NCBI GenBank assembly: GCA_030432695.1
Contig: JAUILN010000011.1
Coordinates: 24,950 to 88,949 of the forward strand
Direction: 5' to 3'
Source of the DNA: a bacterium
GTDB taxonomy: Bacteria; Planctomycetota; UBA1135; UBA2386
Length of the DNA stretch: 64,000 bases
The translations under genes and the position numbers were made by a program. Shown here piece by piece: positions 50,936-60,055 of this stretch. Below the pieces are notes generated by a model. The model ran no database searches, was not told where the DNA came from, and worked only from the letters and a program-made list of their open reading frames with translations. The number at the start of each line of letters is the position of its first letter. Position 1 is the first letter of the stretch.

Positions 50936-53317
50936 TCAGCGCAACGCGCGCGCCGGCCGGATACCGATGAACTGGTCGCGCTCGTAGTCGTAGACGTGGA
51001 GCGCGACACCACCACGCAGATTCGCCGGCGCACTCGAGTAGCTGCCTCCGCAGGCGTGGAAACCCTGCTCCGATTCGACCAGCTCCCAGACATTGCCCGC
51101 AGTGTCATGGAGTCCGAACGGATTGGGCCGGAAGGACGCGACCTCCGCGTGCGATGCGTGACCGTCCGAGAACGGGAACTCGCCCGCGAGCCAGGGGAAG
51201 GTCGCGCGGGCATCGATGTCCTTGACGTTCGCGAAGCCCTCCCAGGCGGTGGCCTCGTCGGGCCTGAAGCGGAACCACTGCGCGTCCCCACGGTCGGCGT
51301 ACTGCCACTGTGCAAGCCGCGGGTAGCTCAGACCGTACCAGCCGAGCATCTCCTGAGCCCACTCCGCGCGGACCCGCGAGACCGGATAGCGCGGTCCCCA
51401 TGGATTCCACGAACTGTGCGGCTCGTCGGTGAGCCGCCCCCACTGGCCCTGGGTCAACTCGCAGCGGGCCAGGAAGAACGGATCGACCGCATCGCCTTGC
51501 GGAGACTCGCCACCCGGCAACAGCACGAACACGATTCCGGGGTCTTCCGACAGCTCCAGGCTGAAGACGCCCTCGTCGTCCTCTCGGTAGCTCGGAATCG
51601 GCAGGGCGGCGGGATCCTCTCCCCGCTGCGGATCGCAGGCCGAGCGCAGGTGGTAGAACTCCCAGAGACCCGTCGCCGGATTGCACCCGATCGGCACCAG
51701 GCCGTCCTGAGGTCGCAGCGGTTGCTTCATCGTGCGGTAGCCCGCGCTGGCAGACACCCCATCGGCTCGCGCGATCGCCGCCGCGGCTTCCTCCCAAGTC
51801 GAGGGAGCATGCGGATGGCGCACGGTCAGCGCTTCGATCTGCTGCGACCACTCGGCACTGTGCCGCATCCGCTCGAACCATCCCGTCGCTCCGCGAAACT
51901 GCTCGAGTTCGTCGCGCGCCCGCTCCAACCCACGGCGCGTGGCAGGCTCGAGGGTTCGATCCGCCAGCAGACGCCGCAGCTCGTCTCGATGCACCGCGAG
52001 GCCGGACCAGCGAGCGAGCCACCCGGTGATGTCCTCGGCACTCTCGCCCCAGGCGGGCAGCGCAGCGCACGCCTCCTGCTCCGCCATCTCCAGCCGTACC
52101 GGTAGCGCGATCAACGCCAGCAGTTCGCTCGATGCCTCTTGCCGCGCCGCCGCGAGAGCGAAGCGCAGCGTCGAGTACGCGCCGAGCGCGAGAGCGATCA
52201 ACACCGCGCCTACGGCGAACACCGGGACCCGATTGCGGACCACGAAACGCCCGACCCGATAGGAGACGCTCGGCGGACGCGCGGTCACGGGCTGCGCGTC
52301 GAGGTGCCGCTCGAGATCGGCCGACAGCTCACCGGCGGTCGCGTAGCGCCGCATCGGCTCCTTGGCCATCGCGCGGAGCACGATCCAATCCAGATCGCCG
52401 CGCAATGCCGGATGTGCCAGGCTGGGGCGCATCGGATCCCGGTGGCAGAGGATGCGCTGGATCTCGGCGACATCGAGCGCACGCAGGTCGAACGCCGCGA
52501 ACGGATGCTGTCCTGCGAGGATCTCGTACAGCAGCACACCGAGTGCGTAGACGTCGGTGCGGACGCCAACACCTGCGGAGTCCGACCGAGCCTGCTCGGG
52601 AGCCATGTACTCGGGTGTGCCCACCAGTTGCCCCTCGAGCGTAGACAGGGTCTGGCCGAGGAGCTGCTGCTCGGTCGCTCGCGCCAGGCCGAAGTCGATG
52701 ATCTTGGGAACCGGGCTGCCGTTCCGCTCCGTGACGAGCACGTTGCTCGGCTTCAGGTCACGATGGATCACCCCCCGTTCGTGGGCGTGCTCGACGGCTG
52801 CGCAGACCTGTTGGAACAACCGGATCCTGGCGCGCAGCCCGAGTCGACGACGCCCGCTGAAGTCCGTGATCGGTTCGCCTCCGACGTACTCCATCGCGAA
52901 GTAGGGCTGCCCCCGGTCGGTGACACCTGCCTCGAACACCCGCGCGATGTGCTCGTGATCCATCAACGCGAGCGCCTGGCGCTCGACGTCGAAGCGGGCG
53001 AGCACCCGTTCGGTCTCGAGCCCGCGCTTCACGACCTTGAGCGCAACTCGTCGCCGCACCGGCTGGAGTTGCTCGGCGAGGTAGACCGAACCCATCCCGC
53101 CCTGGCCCAGCAGCTTCAGGATCCGGAACGGGCCGATCTGGTCGGGATGCACTCGGGCGCCCGGCCCACGGAACGACTGCCAGCGCGACTGCAGTTCGTC
53201 GCCCCACTCGGGATGCTCGCGCAGGAGCGTTGCGAAGGCCTCCTCACCGGCATCCGGCGATCGGAACAGCAGCTCGCCGAGCATGTCCTCCAGAGGATCC
53301 GGCATCCGGCGCGTCAT
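50936..53317 (-). CDS. Transmembrane Ser/Thr kinase with C-terminal FGE-sulfatase-like domain
   Basis: 793 residues from ATG 53317 (GAGGG in the leader); a longer frame upstream overlaps the sigma factor gene. Kinase domain 62-330: GQGGMGSVYLAE with K94 in ALKVV, HRDLKPSN at 185..., DFGLA at 208-212, and the activation segment ending MAPEQA. TM helix at about 375-395 (RNRVPVFAVGAVLIALALGAY). The middle ~200 residues are helical. The last ~200 residues (about 590-793) follow the FGE-sulfatase/C-type-lectin fold: FFLARCELTQGQWGRL, RLAQWQYADRGDAQWF, NPFGLHDTAGNVWELVES, CGGSYSSAPANLRGG. The copper-binding Cys pair of true formylglycine-generating enzymes is not evident, so this is probably a ligand-binding sensor rather than a sulfatase activator. 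Coupled to the sigma factor 13 bp upstream. Confidence 0.88.
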   Translation of the reverse strand: MTRRMPDPLEDMLGELLFRSPDAGEEAFATLLREHPEWGDELQSRWQSFRGPGARVHPDQIGPFRILKLLGQGGMGSVYLAEQLQPVRRRVALKVVKRGLETERVLARFDVERQALALMDHEHIARVFEAGVTDRGQPYFAMEYVGGEPITDFSGRRRLGLRARIRLFQQVCAAVEHAHERGVIHRDLKPSNVLVTERNGSPVPKIIDFGLARATEQQLLGQTLSTLEGQLVGTPEYMAPEQARSDSAGVGVRTDVYALGVLLYEILAGQHPFAAFDLRALDVAEIQRILCHRDPMRPSLAHPALRGDLDWIVLRAMAKEPMRRYATAGELSADLERHLDAQPVTARPPSVSYRVGRFVVRNRVPVFAVGAVLIALALGAYSTLRFALAAARQEASSELLALIALPVRLEMAEQEACAALPAWGESAEDITGWLARWSGLAVHRDELRRLLADRTLEPATRRGLERARDELEQFRGATGWFERMRHSAEWSQQIEALTVRHPHAPSTWEEAAAAIARADGVSASAGYRTMKQPLRPQDGLVPIGCNPATGLWEFYHLRSACDPQRGEDPAALPIPSYREDDEGVFSLELSEDPGIVFVLLPGGESPQGDAVDPFFLARCELTQGQWGRLTDEPHSSWNPWGPRYPVSRVRAEWAQEMLGWYGLSYPRLAQWQYADRGDAQWFRFRPDEATAWEGFANVKDIDARATFPWLAGEFPFSDGHASHAEVASFRPNPFGLHDTAGNVWELVESEQGFHACGGSYSSAPANLRGGVALHVYDYERDQFIGIRPARALR

Positions 53318-53330
53318 CGGACCCTCGCCG

Positions 53331-54038
53331 TCAGGACAGCAGACCGGGAGCATCGGAAACCGCCACGAACAGGCACCGCACCTCCTCGTCGAGCGACTCC
53401 GAGTCCCGCACGGTCTGACGCAGTTCGTCCTCCACCGCCGCGCGCAATTCGTTCCGTCCACGGTAGAGATCCTGATGCACCGCGTTGGGTTCGATGTCGA
53501 GCGAACGAGCGATCGAACTCACCGACTCGGTGGCGCCGAAGCCGACTCCGTCCTCGGTGACCTCCAATCCGTAGAAGCGCCGCAGCGCTTCGGCGCGACG
53601 AGGTTGACGCGCAACCAGCTGCAGGAACGCGAGACGCAGCACGTGCCGCGCCCACAGACGGGCCTCCTGATCCTCCCGAAGGAGCATGTCCACGGCCGCG
53701 ATCGCCGCCTCGTGTCCGCCCCCGGCGCGGGCGTGCCGGACTCCCGCTGCCCCCTGTTCGGCGCGCAACCAGGAACGCGCGAAGTTCCGCACCACGCCGG
53801 TCAGGTACGGCCGGAACCGGCGGCCGCGGTCGGCGAGCCCGAACACGTCGCTGCTGAACAGGTGGCTCCAGATCTCGTCCTCCGCTCTCGAGCGCAGCGC
53901 CGGATCGACGAGGAACCGCCGCAGACAGCTCCGCACGTAGTCACGGTAGTGCTCCACGAACCAGCGCCAGGCGGCCTCGGCGTCGCTGCCGCGCAGCCGC
54001 TCGAGCATGGACCAGCGCGTGTGCAGAGACTCGGACAT
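53331..54038 (-). CDS. ECF-type RNA polymerase sigma factor, third pair
   Basis: 235 residues from ATG 54038 (SESLHTRWSMLERLRG); an ATG 21 codons earlier adds residues without a domain. Region 2 lies at about 15-95 (EAAWRWFVEHYRDYVRSCLRRFL, DEIWSHLFSSDVFGLADRGRRF, RPYLTGVVRNFARSWLRAEQ), region 4 at about 165-215 (ATESVSSIARSLDIEPNAVHQDLYRGRNEL). Thr-Arg-Trp and the spacing GRRFRPYLTG are typical of the planctomycete ECF group whose genes are found beside kinases with extracellular domains. Thirteen bases separate its stop from the kinase start. Confidence 0.9.
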   Translation of the reverse strand: MSESLHTRWSMLERLRGSDAEAAWRWFVEHYRDYVRSCLRRFLVDPALRSRAEDEIWSHLFSSDVFGLADRGRRFRPYLTGVVRNFARSWLRAEQGAAGVRHARAGGGHEAAIAAVDMLLREDQEARLWARHVLRLAFLQLVARQPRRAEALRRFYGLEVTEDGVGFGATESVSSIARSLDIEPNAVHQDLYRGRNELRAAVEDELRQTVRDSESLDEEVRCLFVAVSDAPGLLS

Positions 54039-54124
54039 GGGCGACGCCGGCCCGGTTTGTACCAAGTCGACTGCGCCGCCAGCAACCCGTCCGATGCGCA
54101 TCCGACGGATGCGACGGCTGGGAA

Positions 54125-57019
54125 TCAGCGCCCGAACCGGACTTCGAGAGCGTCACTGAAGGCGAGCGGTAGGGCGCGCGGCGCGGCGGGGTCGAACACC
54201 ACCCACTGACAGCCGAGTTCCGCTCCCAGCAGGATCGGCGAGTTCGGGATCGGCAAGGCCATGCTGGCGCGGCCGCCGGCTCGGGTGCTCGTGATCAGGG
54301 CGTCGAGGGGCTCGATCCAACGCGTGCAGCCCACGAGCCCGATCACGCCGAGATCGAGGGGCGCTTCGTAGCCCAGCAGCAGATGGGCCGTCGACGGGCT
54401 GGCGGGACCACCGCTCGAGGTCAGCCGAAGTGGTTCGCCGACGCGTGGACCGATCACCGTCGTGCCAATACGCGGCTGCCGACCACCTGCGCCCGGACAG
54501 CCGGCTCCGAAGGTCCGGACCCGACCCGGACGCACGACACCGGCGTCGTCGTAGTCGAGTCCGTGGATCTCGATCCGCCCGACATCCAGCGCGCCTGCCA
54601 CGTCGGCGAGGTGCGCACCGAGGCCCACCTCGTCGAGGCCGTCGCCGTCGATGTCGCCGACTCCCGCCACCGACCAGCCGTAGAGATCGACATCATCGCC
54701 CCGCAGACGCTCGATCAACGCGCCGCCCTCCCGTCCGGAGAACACGCGCAGGGATCTTCGTGAGCCCACCAGGACGTCCGCATGCCCGTCACCGTTGACG
54801 TCGTCTGCCGAAGCGACCCTGATCCCCATCTGCTCCCCCAACTCGCCGACGGCCTCGAACAGCACGGCCCGAGTGGCTCCGGAGTGGACCCGGAAGTTGC
54901 CGGCGAAGCTCGAGGTCGAAGGGTTGCTCCGGTAGGAACCGACGACGATGTCGCTGAAGCCATCGCGGTCGACGTCGCCCGCGTCGGCGACCGTCAGACC
55001 GATCAGTTCGTTCGCGACCGAGCCATACAGCACGCCGAGCGTCGATCCATCGGCGCCCGACACCAGGTGGACCGCGCCGGAGTCGACTCCTGCAGGGGTG
55101 TTCTCGAAAGGAGCTCCGATGATCAGGTCGGGGATCTCGTCGCCGTCGACGTCCCCGCCACCGGCAACGGACCGACCGAAGCGGGCACCGGGCTGCATAC
55201 CGGAGTACTCGCGGAGCTGCGAGCCGTCGCGACCCGACAACAGGCGCGCCAGTCCGGCCGCGGCTCCTCCCGAGGTGTCCGCTTCGGGAGCGCCCACCAG
55301 CACGTCCTCGAAGCCGTCGCCGTCCACGTCCCCGACCGGTGCGGCACAGGTGTAGCGCACGGCCGCGCTGCCGAACCGACTCCAGAGTTCCGCGCCACTC
55401 GCACCGGACCACGCGCGCACCAGCCCGACGTCGGAGTCGAGCCCGGAATCGGCCGACCACGTCGCGGAGAGCACATCGGGAACACCGTCGTGGTCGAGAT
55501 GGCCTGCGCCGTGCACGCTGTCCCCGAGCCCGTCCCCCGGCGTATCCCCGAACCACTGGTGGATCTGCCGTCCGTCGGCTCCCGACAGAACGGTCACCGC
55601 GCCGAGGTCGGCGCCACCGACCCCGTCGACACCTGGCGATCCAACCACCACGTCGGGAACGCGGTCTCCGTCGAGATCGCCGACGCCGTCGAGAGCGAAT
55701 CCGAAGCGGTCGCCCGCCGCGAGGCCGACGAACGAACGGCGGAGCACCGGGAGCGGCCGGCCCAGGAAGAGCCGCACCGCGCCGTTGGCATGCTGCATCG
55801 CGAAGTCGCCGAAGCCGTCGCCATTGAGGTCCGCAGCGCTGCCGACTCCGCCGGCCATCCCGCCGGTGCCTCGGAACTCGTAGCGCAGCTCGGGAACACC
55901 CGCCGCGCGCCCGACGTAGACCCGGACGAGACCAGTGCCCGCGCTGCCGTTCCCCACCGGGCGTTCGCCGACCATGAAGTCGTCGACGCCGTCGCCGTCG
56001 ATGTCGCCGAGTGCCGCCACCGAATGGGCGTAGTTGCCGGTGGTGATCCGACGCCTGTCCAAGACCGACCAGACGTCGAAGCTCGTCCCCGACGTCCCTC
56101 CGGTGACGAGATGGCTGGTGAGGATGTCGTCGCGTCCATCCTGATCGACGTCGCCGACCGCGCCGACCACCCGCCCAAGGGCGCTGCGGAGGGCGCTATT
56201 GGGTGCGCCGCGCAAGGTCTGCAGGCACTGGCCCGATCCCGGGTCGAACACATGGACCGCCCCGTATCGCACCGCACCCAGCAAGGTGTCTCCCGGCGCG
56301 CCGACCACGACGTCGAAATCCCCGTTGCCGTCGACGTCCCCCGCAGAGGCCATCGAATAGCCGAACTGGTCCTGAGCACCGTCCGCCGCACCTCCGAACA
56401 GGTGGCGCCAGATCGCACCGGAGCTGGTGAAGACCACTGCCATGCCGTTGCCGTTCGGTCCTTGCGGAACCCCGACCACGAAGTCACCACGGCCGTCGCC
56501 GTCGACATCGCCTGCGTCGGCCACCGAGAAGCCGAAACCGCTGGCGTATCGCTGTGCAGAGTTGCTGGTCAGCATCAATCGCTGCGCCCCGGTCGCCCCC
56601 GAGTAGACGTAGACCGCACCATCGAAGTCGGCTCCGACCCCGGGTCCGGCCTGCCACGCCCCTGCAACCACATCGCGCACCCCGTCGCCGTCGAGGTCGG
56701 AGACGACCGCGAGGTCGCATCCCAGCTGCCAACGGAATCCCTGGCCGTAGACCTTCCACAAGCTCTGTCCGCTGCGCCCGGACCGCGCCTCGACCGAGCC
56801 CTGGAAGGCGGCGGGGTCGCTCGGGTCGATATCGTTGGGTGACCCCAGCAGGAGGTCGGCCCATCCATCGCCGTCGAGATCGCCAGCGGGTCGGAGCACC
56901 GCGCCGTACCCCCACGTCCCTCGGACCTCCAGATAGGGATCGGGCGCGTCCTGGGCGACCCCGGCGAGGGCGGACAACGTGATGCAGAGGATCGATCGAA
57001 GAGTCTCGGGTCGGTGCAT
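54125..57019 (-). CDS. Secreted FG-GAP/integrin-alpha-like repeat protein with lineage C-terminal module
   Basis: 964 residues, ATG at 57019, signal peptide 1-22 (ILCITLSALAGVAQ). About 14 calcium loops of the D-x-D-x-DG type run through residues 40-830 (DLDGDGWADLLLGSP, DVDGDGRGDFVVGVP, DVDRDGFSDIVVGSY), each with the FG-GAP strand GSPN or GAPE near it, giving two beta-propellers of the integrin alpha kind. Residues 837-964 start FGAGCPGAGG and end CQWVVFDPAAPRALPLAF, the shared C-terminal module. A cell-surface adhesion or matrix role is inferred. It lies downstream of no obvious operon partner and is divergent from the PDZ protein gene. Confidence 0.88.
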   Translation of the reverse strand: MHRPETLRSILCITLSALAGVAQDAPDPYLEVRGTWGYGAVLRPAGDLDGDGWADLLLGSPNDIDPSDPAAFQGSVEARSGRSGQSLWKVYGQGFRWQLGCDLAVVSDLDGDGVRDVVAGAWQAGPGVGADFDGAVYVYSGATGAQRLMLTSNSAQRYASGFGFSVADAGDVDGDGRGDFVVGVPQGPNGNGMAVVFTSSGAIWRHLFGGAADGAQDQFGYSMASAGDVDGNGDFDVVVGAPGDTLLGAVRYGAVHVFDPGSGQCLQTLRGAPNSALRSALGRVVGAVGDVDQDGRDDILTSHLVTGGTSGTSFDVWSVLDRRRITTGNYAHSVAALGDIDGDGVDDFMVGERPVGNGSAGTGLVRVYVGRAAGVPELRYEFRGTGGMAGGVGSAADLNGDGFGDFAMQHANGAVRLFLGRPLPVLRRSFVGLAAGDRFGFALDGVGDLDGDRVPDVVVGSPGVDGVGGADLGAVTVLSGADGRQIHQWFGDTPGDGLGDSVHGAGHLDHDGVPDVLSATWSADSGLDSDVGLVRAWSGASGAELWSRFGSAAVRYTCAAPVGDVDGDGFEDVLVGAPEADTSGGAAAGLARLLSGRDGSQLREYSGMQPGARFGRSVAGGGDVDGDEIPDLIIGAPFENTPAGVDSGAVHLVSGADGSTLGVLYGSVANELIGLTVADAGDVDRDGFSDIVVGSYRSNPSTSSFAGNFRVHSGATRAVLFEAVGELGEQMGIRVASADDVNGDGHADVLVGSRRSLRVFSGREGGALIERLRGDDVDLYGWSVAGVGDIDGDGLDEVGLGAHLADVAGALDVGRIEIHGLDYDDAGVVRPGRVRTFGAGCPGAGGRQPRIGTTVIGPRVGEPLRLTSSGGPASPSTAHLLLGYEAPLDLGVIGLVGCTRWIEPLDALITSTRAGGRASMALPIPNSPILLGAELGCQWVVFDPAAPRALPLAFSDALEVRFGR

Positions 57020-57195
57020 GGCTAACGGGTCGTGGTTCCTGTCGGATCACCGCACCTTGCTGCGCCGCTGACGTCGCTTACGAGAAATCGGCCGCGCGAC
57101 GCGGGAGGACATGCGCGCGGCCGCCGGCGCGGGGAGCACGCGACCGGGCGAATTCGGACCTCTCCCGATGCCGGCACTCGACTAACCTCCGCACC

Positions 57196-57202
57196 GAGGA
57201 GA
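57196..57202 (+). promoter_or_regulatory. Strong ribosome binding site
   Basis: GAGGAGA centred 9-15 bases before ATG 57212 fixes the start of the PDZ protein gene, where the frame stays open further upstream without homology. Confidence 0.7.
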
Positions 57203-57211
57203 TCGACTGCC

Positions 57212-59554
57212 ATGAAGAACGGAATGTCCGGTGCTGCCGCGGGTGCCGTCGCGATGCTCACGCTCGTGATCGGCTTCGGGATGGGAATGCTGTTCGGGGG
57301 TGACGACGTCGCAGCGCCAGCACTGTCTCCCGGCGGCGGCCGCGTCGAGCGCTACGAGGCCTCGACTGGCACCGCACGCGACGCGAGCATGCCGGTACGC
57401 AACGCCATCTCGTCGGCGACCGCACAGCCGGCGAGCTTCCGGGTCTCCGACACGCAGATCGAGCAGGCGACGGCAGACCTGGAGGTGACCTCCAGCGATC
57501 CGGTGACCGGCACCGAGCAGATCACCGGCCGCGTCGGCACGATGCTCGGCGAACCGCTGGCCGGGGCGGTGATCGTCGCGACCCTGCGCAGCAACTCGGA
57601 CCCCTACGGCAACTCCACCGCCGAACTGGGCTCGGGTCGCGTTTCCGACCGCTCGCTGAAGGAGACCCTGCGCGCCGAGGCCGACCAATGGGCCGGCAAC
57701 CAGGGCCGGCGCTACCGCGGCGTCTCTGGCAACGACGGCAGCTATGTGCTCGAGGGCCTGCCCGCCGGCCGCTACACACTGTCGGCCTACCACGAGGGCT
57801 TCGTGGTCTCCCGCGCGGAAGGCAGTTACTACGTCGACGCGGGCGGCTCCCAGGACTTCACCGCCCGACCGGTCGTTGCGCTCCACGCCGAGGTGCGTCT
57901 GCCGGACGGCTCCTCGCCCGACCTCGCGGCGATCCGCATCCAGCGCGGGCGGGACACCAACACCGCGCGCTGGACCGCCGAGGACCCGGTGATCCGGGTC
58001 GCCGAGGCCGAAGGCACCGCTGTGGCGATGACCGACTTCATCACCGAAGGCGGCTTCGGCTCGGGCGCGCCTCCGCGGCTGCGGTCCCAGGAGGTTCAGC
58101 TCCACGACGCGACCGATCGCCTGGTCTTCGAACTCGCGCCGACGCAGGGCGTCTACGGGCGCATCCGGGGCAACCGCAGCGGGATGAGCTACGAGATCCG
58201 GCTGCTCGACCTGTCCCGCGACCCGGACGACTCCGACGAGGCGTTCAAGCGCAGCACCCGCCGCGAGCGGGCCAGCGACAGCTCCTACTCCTTCCTCGAC
58301 CTGGATGCCGGCACCTACGTCGTCGGTCTGGTCGGCCGCAACGATGCGGTGCTCGCGCGCAGCACCTGCCGGGTGACCGACGGTCTGGTCGCGTGCGATC
58401 TCGAGATCCCCGAACCGAGTGCCGACGACTCGGTGCGCGTGCTCTGCCTCAGTCCCGACGGCTTCCCACTCCACGACGTGTCGTTCGACTACCGCATGAT
58501 GTCCAATCGCGGCGGCGGCGGGGGGAGCGTGCGCAGCACCGAACGCGACGCGGACGGCGCCTATTGGCTGCCCGCTGCCTCGATGAACGTGAAGGACTTC
58601 GGCAACCTCGCACCGGAGGCAGCCCTGCAGATCACCGGGACGCACCCCCACTTCGGGCGCTCGATCGGGACCCTCACCGGCGCGCAGAAGGAGCTGACGC
58701 TGCAGTTCCAGGAGCCATGCAGGCTGACGGTGACGGTCCCCGGCTACGCCCAGAGCCCACTGCGCGGCTCGCTGCGCGCCCACGTGATGCAGGTCGACGA
58801 CCAACCGGCCTCCCCCGGCCTGTCCGATCTCGTGGCGCGGCACGGGCGTGCCCTGCACAACGAGCAGCAGACGCTCGGCCCGGACGGCTCGGTGACGTTC
58901 ACGAAGCTCACGCCCGGCTCGTGGCAGGTCCAGCTCCTGCTGTCGAACAACGAATGGGGTGGCCGCATGGTCGCCGAGACCAAGCTCGAACTCACCGCGC
59001 GCGAGCACGAGATCAGCCTGCCGATCCCGGCCCTGCACCGACTGGTGATCAGCGCTCCCGGCCTCGAGCCCGGCGCCCACCTGTGGATCAGCAAGAAGCG
59101 CGAGGATGACGCCGGTCCCGCGATGTACTTCGGCGGCTCGCAGCTCAACGGCCAGCTCGACGACCAGCGTCAGTTCATCGCCGAGAACGTCGCGGCCGGC
59201 ACGTACATGGTGCACGCCAACGGCATGATGAAGCAGACCGAGATCGTGGTGCCCGGCGGCCCCTTCGTGCTGGAGGCCGCGAAGTTCGACTGTGTCAAGG
59301 TCTCGATCTCCGACGTCGACGGTGCGTTGTACCGGGCCGGCCTGCGCCCCGGAGACCTGGTGGTCGAGATCAACGGCCGCGGCTTCGACGCCGGCACCTG
59401 GTGGCAGGTCCTCCAGGAGGAGGGCAGCAAACAGAACGTGCCGCTGACCCTGCTGCGCAACGGCGAGCGGATCACCGTCCAGGGCGGCGACTTCACCTGG
59501 CAGGGCGAGGATGCAGGTGGCTCGTTCGCGCCGGCGAGCACCACCGGGGACTGA
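57212..59554 (+). CDS. Membrane-anchored carboxypeptidase-regulatory-like and PDZ protein
   Basis: 780 residues, ATG at 57212 behind a clear ribosome binding site. One N-terminal TM anchor at about 8-29 (AAAGAVAMLTLVIGFGMGML). The exported part opens with a disordered segment, then a carboxypeptidase-regulatory-like domain (TGRVGTMLGEPLAGAVIVATL, NDGSYVLEGLPAGRYTLSAY) near residues 105-205, further beta-sandwich units through 680, and a PDZ domain at about 690-765 (GALYRAGLRPGDLVVEING, LTLLRNGERITVQGG). PDZ domains in this position usually bind C-terminal peptides of exported proteins. The protein could be a periplasmic receptor or chaperone for the abundant secreted proteins. No protease domain is present. 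Confidence 0.78.
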   Translation: MKNGMSGAAAGAVAMLTLVIGFGMGMLFGGDDVAAPALSPGGGRVERYEASTGTARDASMPVRNAISSATAQPASFRVSDTQIEQATADLEVTSSDPVTGTEQITGRVGTMLGEPLAGAVIVATLRSNSDPYGNSTAELGSGRVSDRSLKETLRAEADQWAGNQGRRYRGVSGNDGSYVLEGLPAGRYTLSAYHEGFVVSRAEGSYYVDAGGSQDFTARPVVALHAEVRLPDGSSPDLAAIRIQRGRDTNTARWTAEDPVIRVAEAEGTAVAMTDFITEGGFGSGAPPRLRSQEVQLHDATDRLVFELAPTQGVYGRIRGNRSGMSYEIRLLDLSRDPDDSDEAFKRSTRRERASDSSYSFLDLDAGTYVVGLVGRNDAVLARSTCRVTDGLVACDLEIPEPSADDSVRVLCLSPDGFPLHDVSFDYRMMSNRGGGGGSVRSTERDADGAYWLPAASMNVKDFGNLAPEAALQITGTHPHFGRSIGTLTGAQKELTLQFQEPCRLTVTVPGYAQSPLRGSLRAHVMQVDDQPASPGLSDLVARHGRALHNEQQTLGPDGSVTFTKLTPGSWQVQLLLSNNEWGGRMVAETKLELTAREHEISLPIPALHRLVISAPGLEPGAHLWISKKREDDAGPAMYFGGSQLNGQLDDQRQFIAENVAAGTYMVHANGMMKQTEIVVPGGPFVLEAAKFDCVKVSISDVDGALYRAGLRPGDLVVEINGRGFDAGTWWQVLQEEGSKQNVPLTLLRNGERITVQGGDFTWQGEDAGGSFAPASTTGD

Positions 59555-60055
59555 GCGGACTGCGCCCGGAACCGGCTCGACACCAGGATCGACCGCATCG
59601 GCCGACCGTTGGCCGGCTGCGAGCAGATCTGACGACGGCGGTCAGGGAACGCGCCGGGTCGCGTCCACCACCTCGAAGGCGAGCCCCAGGAAGCGGTTCT
59701 CCGTCGAGGCCACGGGTCCTGCTTGCGGACTCGCACTCAGGACGCACGAACTGCCCTTCGATCTTCCTCGCAGCTTCGTACCGCCGCGACACTGCTGTTC
59801 GGCGCCGTGTCCGGCTCGCACGCCGACGCGCGGAACCCTCAGTACCGGTTGACCAGCAACATGGGCCTCCTCGGCCAGGCGGACTTCGACGGCGACGGCC
59901 ACGCCGAAGTGCTCGCGGGCAACGATGGATCACTGCCTACGGGCACGATCAGCGGCTCACCGATCAGCGGCGCCATGCCAGGCCTCGGGCTCCGCGGCGC
60001 ACTGCCCGACGCGGCGGCGCGGCTCCGCATCGCGACGCCGCCTACCACACGCGGA
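59555..60055. other. Gene-poor gap with fragments of secreted-protein genes
   Basis: About 500 bases with no intact gene. A plus-strand FG-GAP fragment is listed separately. On the minus strand 59642-59713 reads ENRFLGLAFEVVDATRRVP before a stop, which might be the tail of another lost secreted protein; the evidence for that is weak. Confidence 0.4.
59774..59931 (+). pseudogene. FG-GAP repeat gene fragment
   Basis: The plus frame reads LRTAATLLFGAVSGSHA, like a signal peptide, followed by NMGLLGQADFDGDGHAEVLAGNDG, one FG-GAP loop (DFDGDGHAE) with the usual VLAG strand. After that the frame loses all resemblance and continues only as an open GC-rich frame opposite the beta-propeller gene. This looks like the 5' end of a FG-GAP secreted protein whose remainder was deleted. 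Confidence 0.45.

Noticed and set aside
50936..53317. FGE-like domain of the kinase as an active formylglycine-generating enzyme for the sulfatases
   Set aside because: The paired active-site cysteines are not visible, and its place behind a TM helix of a kinase fits a sensor better.
54782..56842. 686-codon plus-strand frame with regular AVDV repeats
   Set aside because: The repeats mirror the calcium-loop codons of the FG-GAP gene on the other strand.
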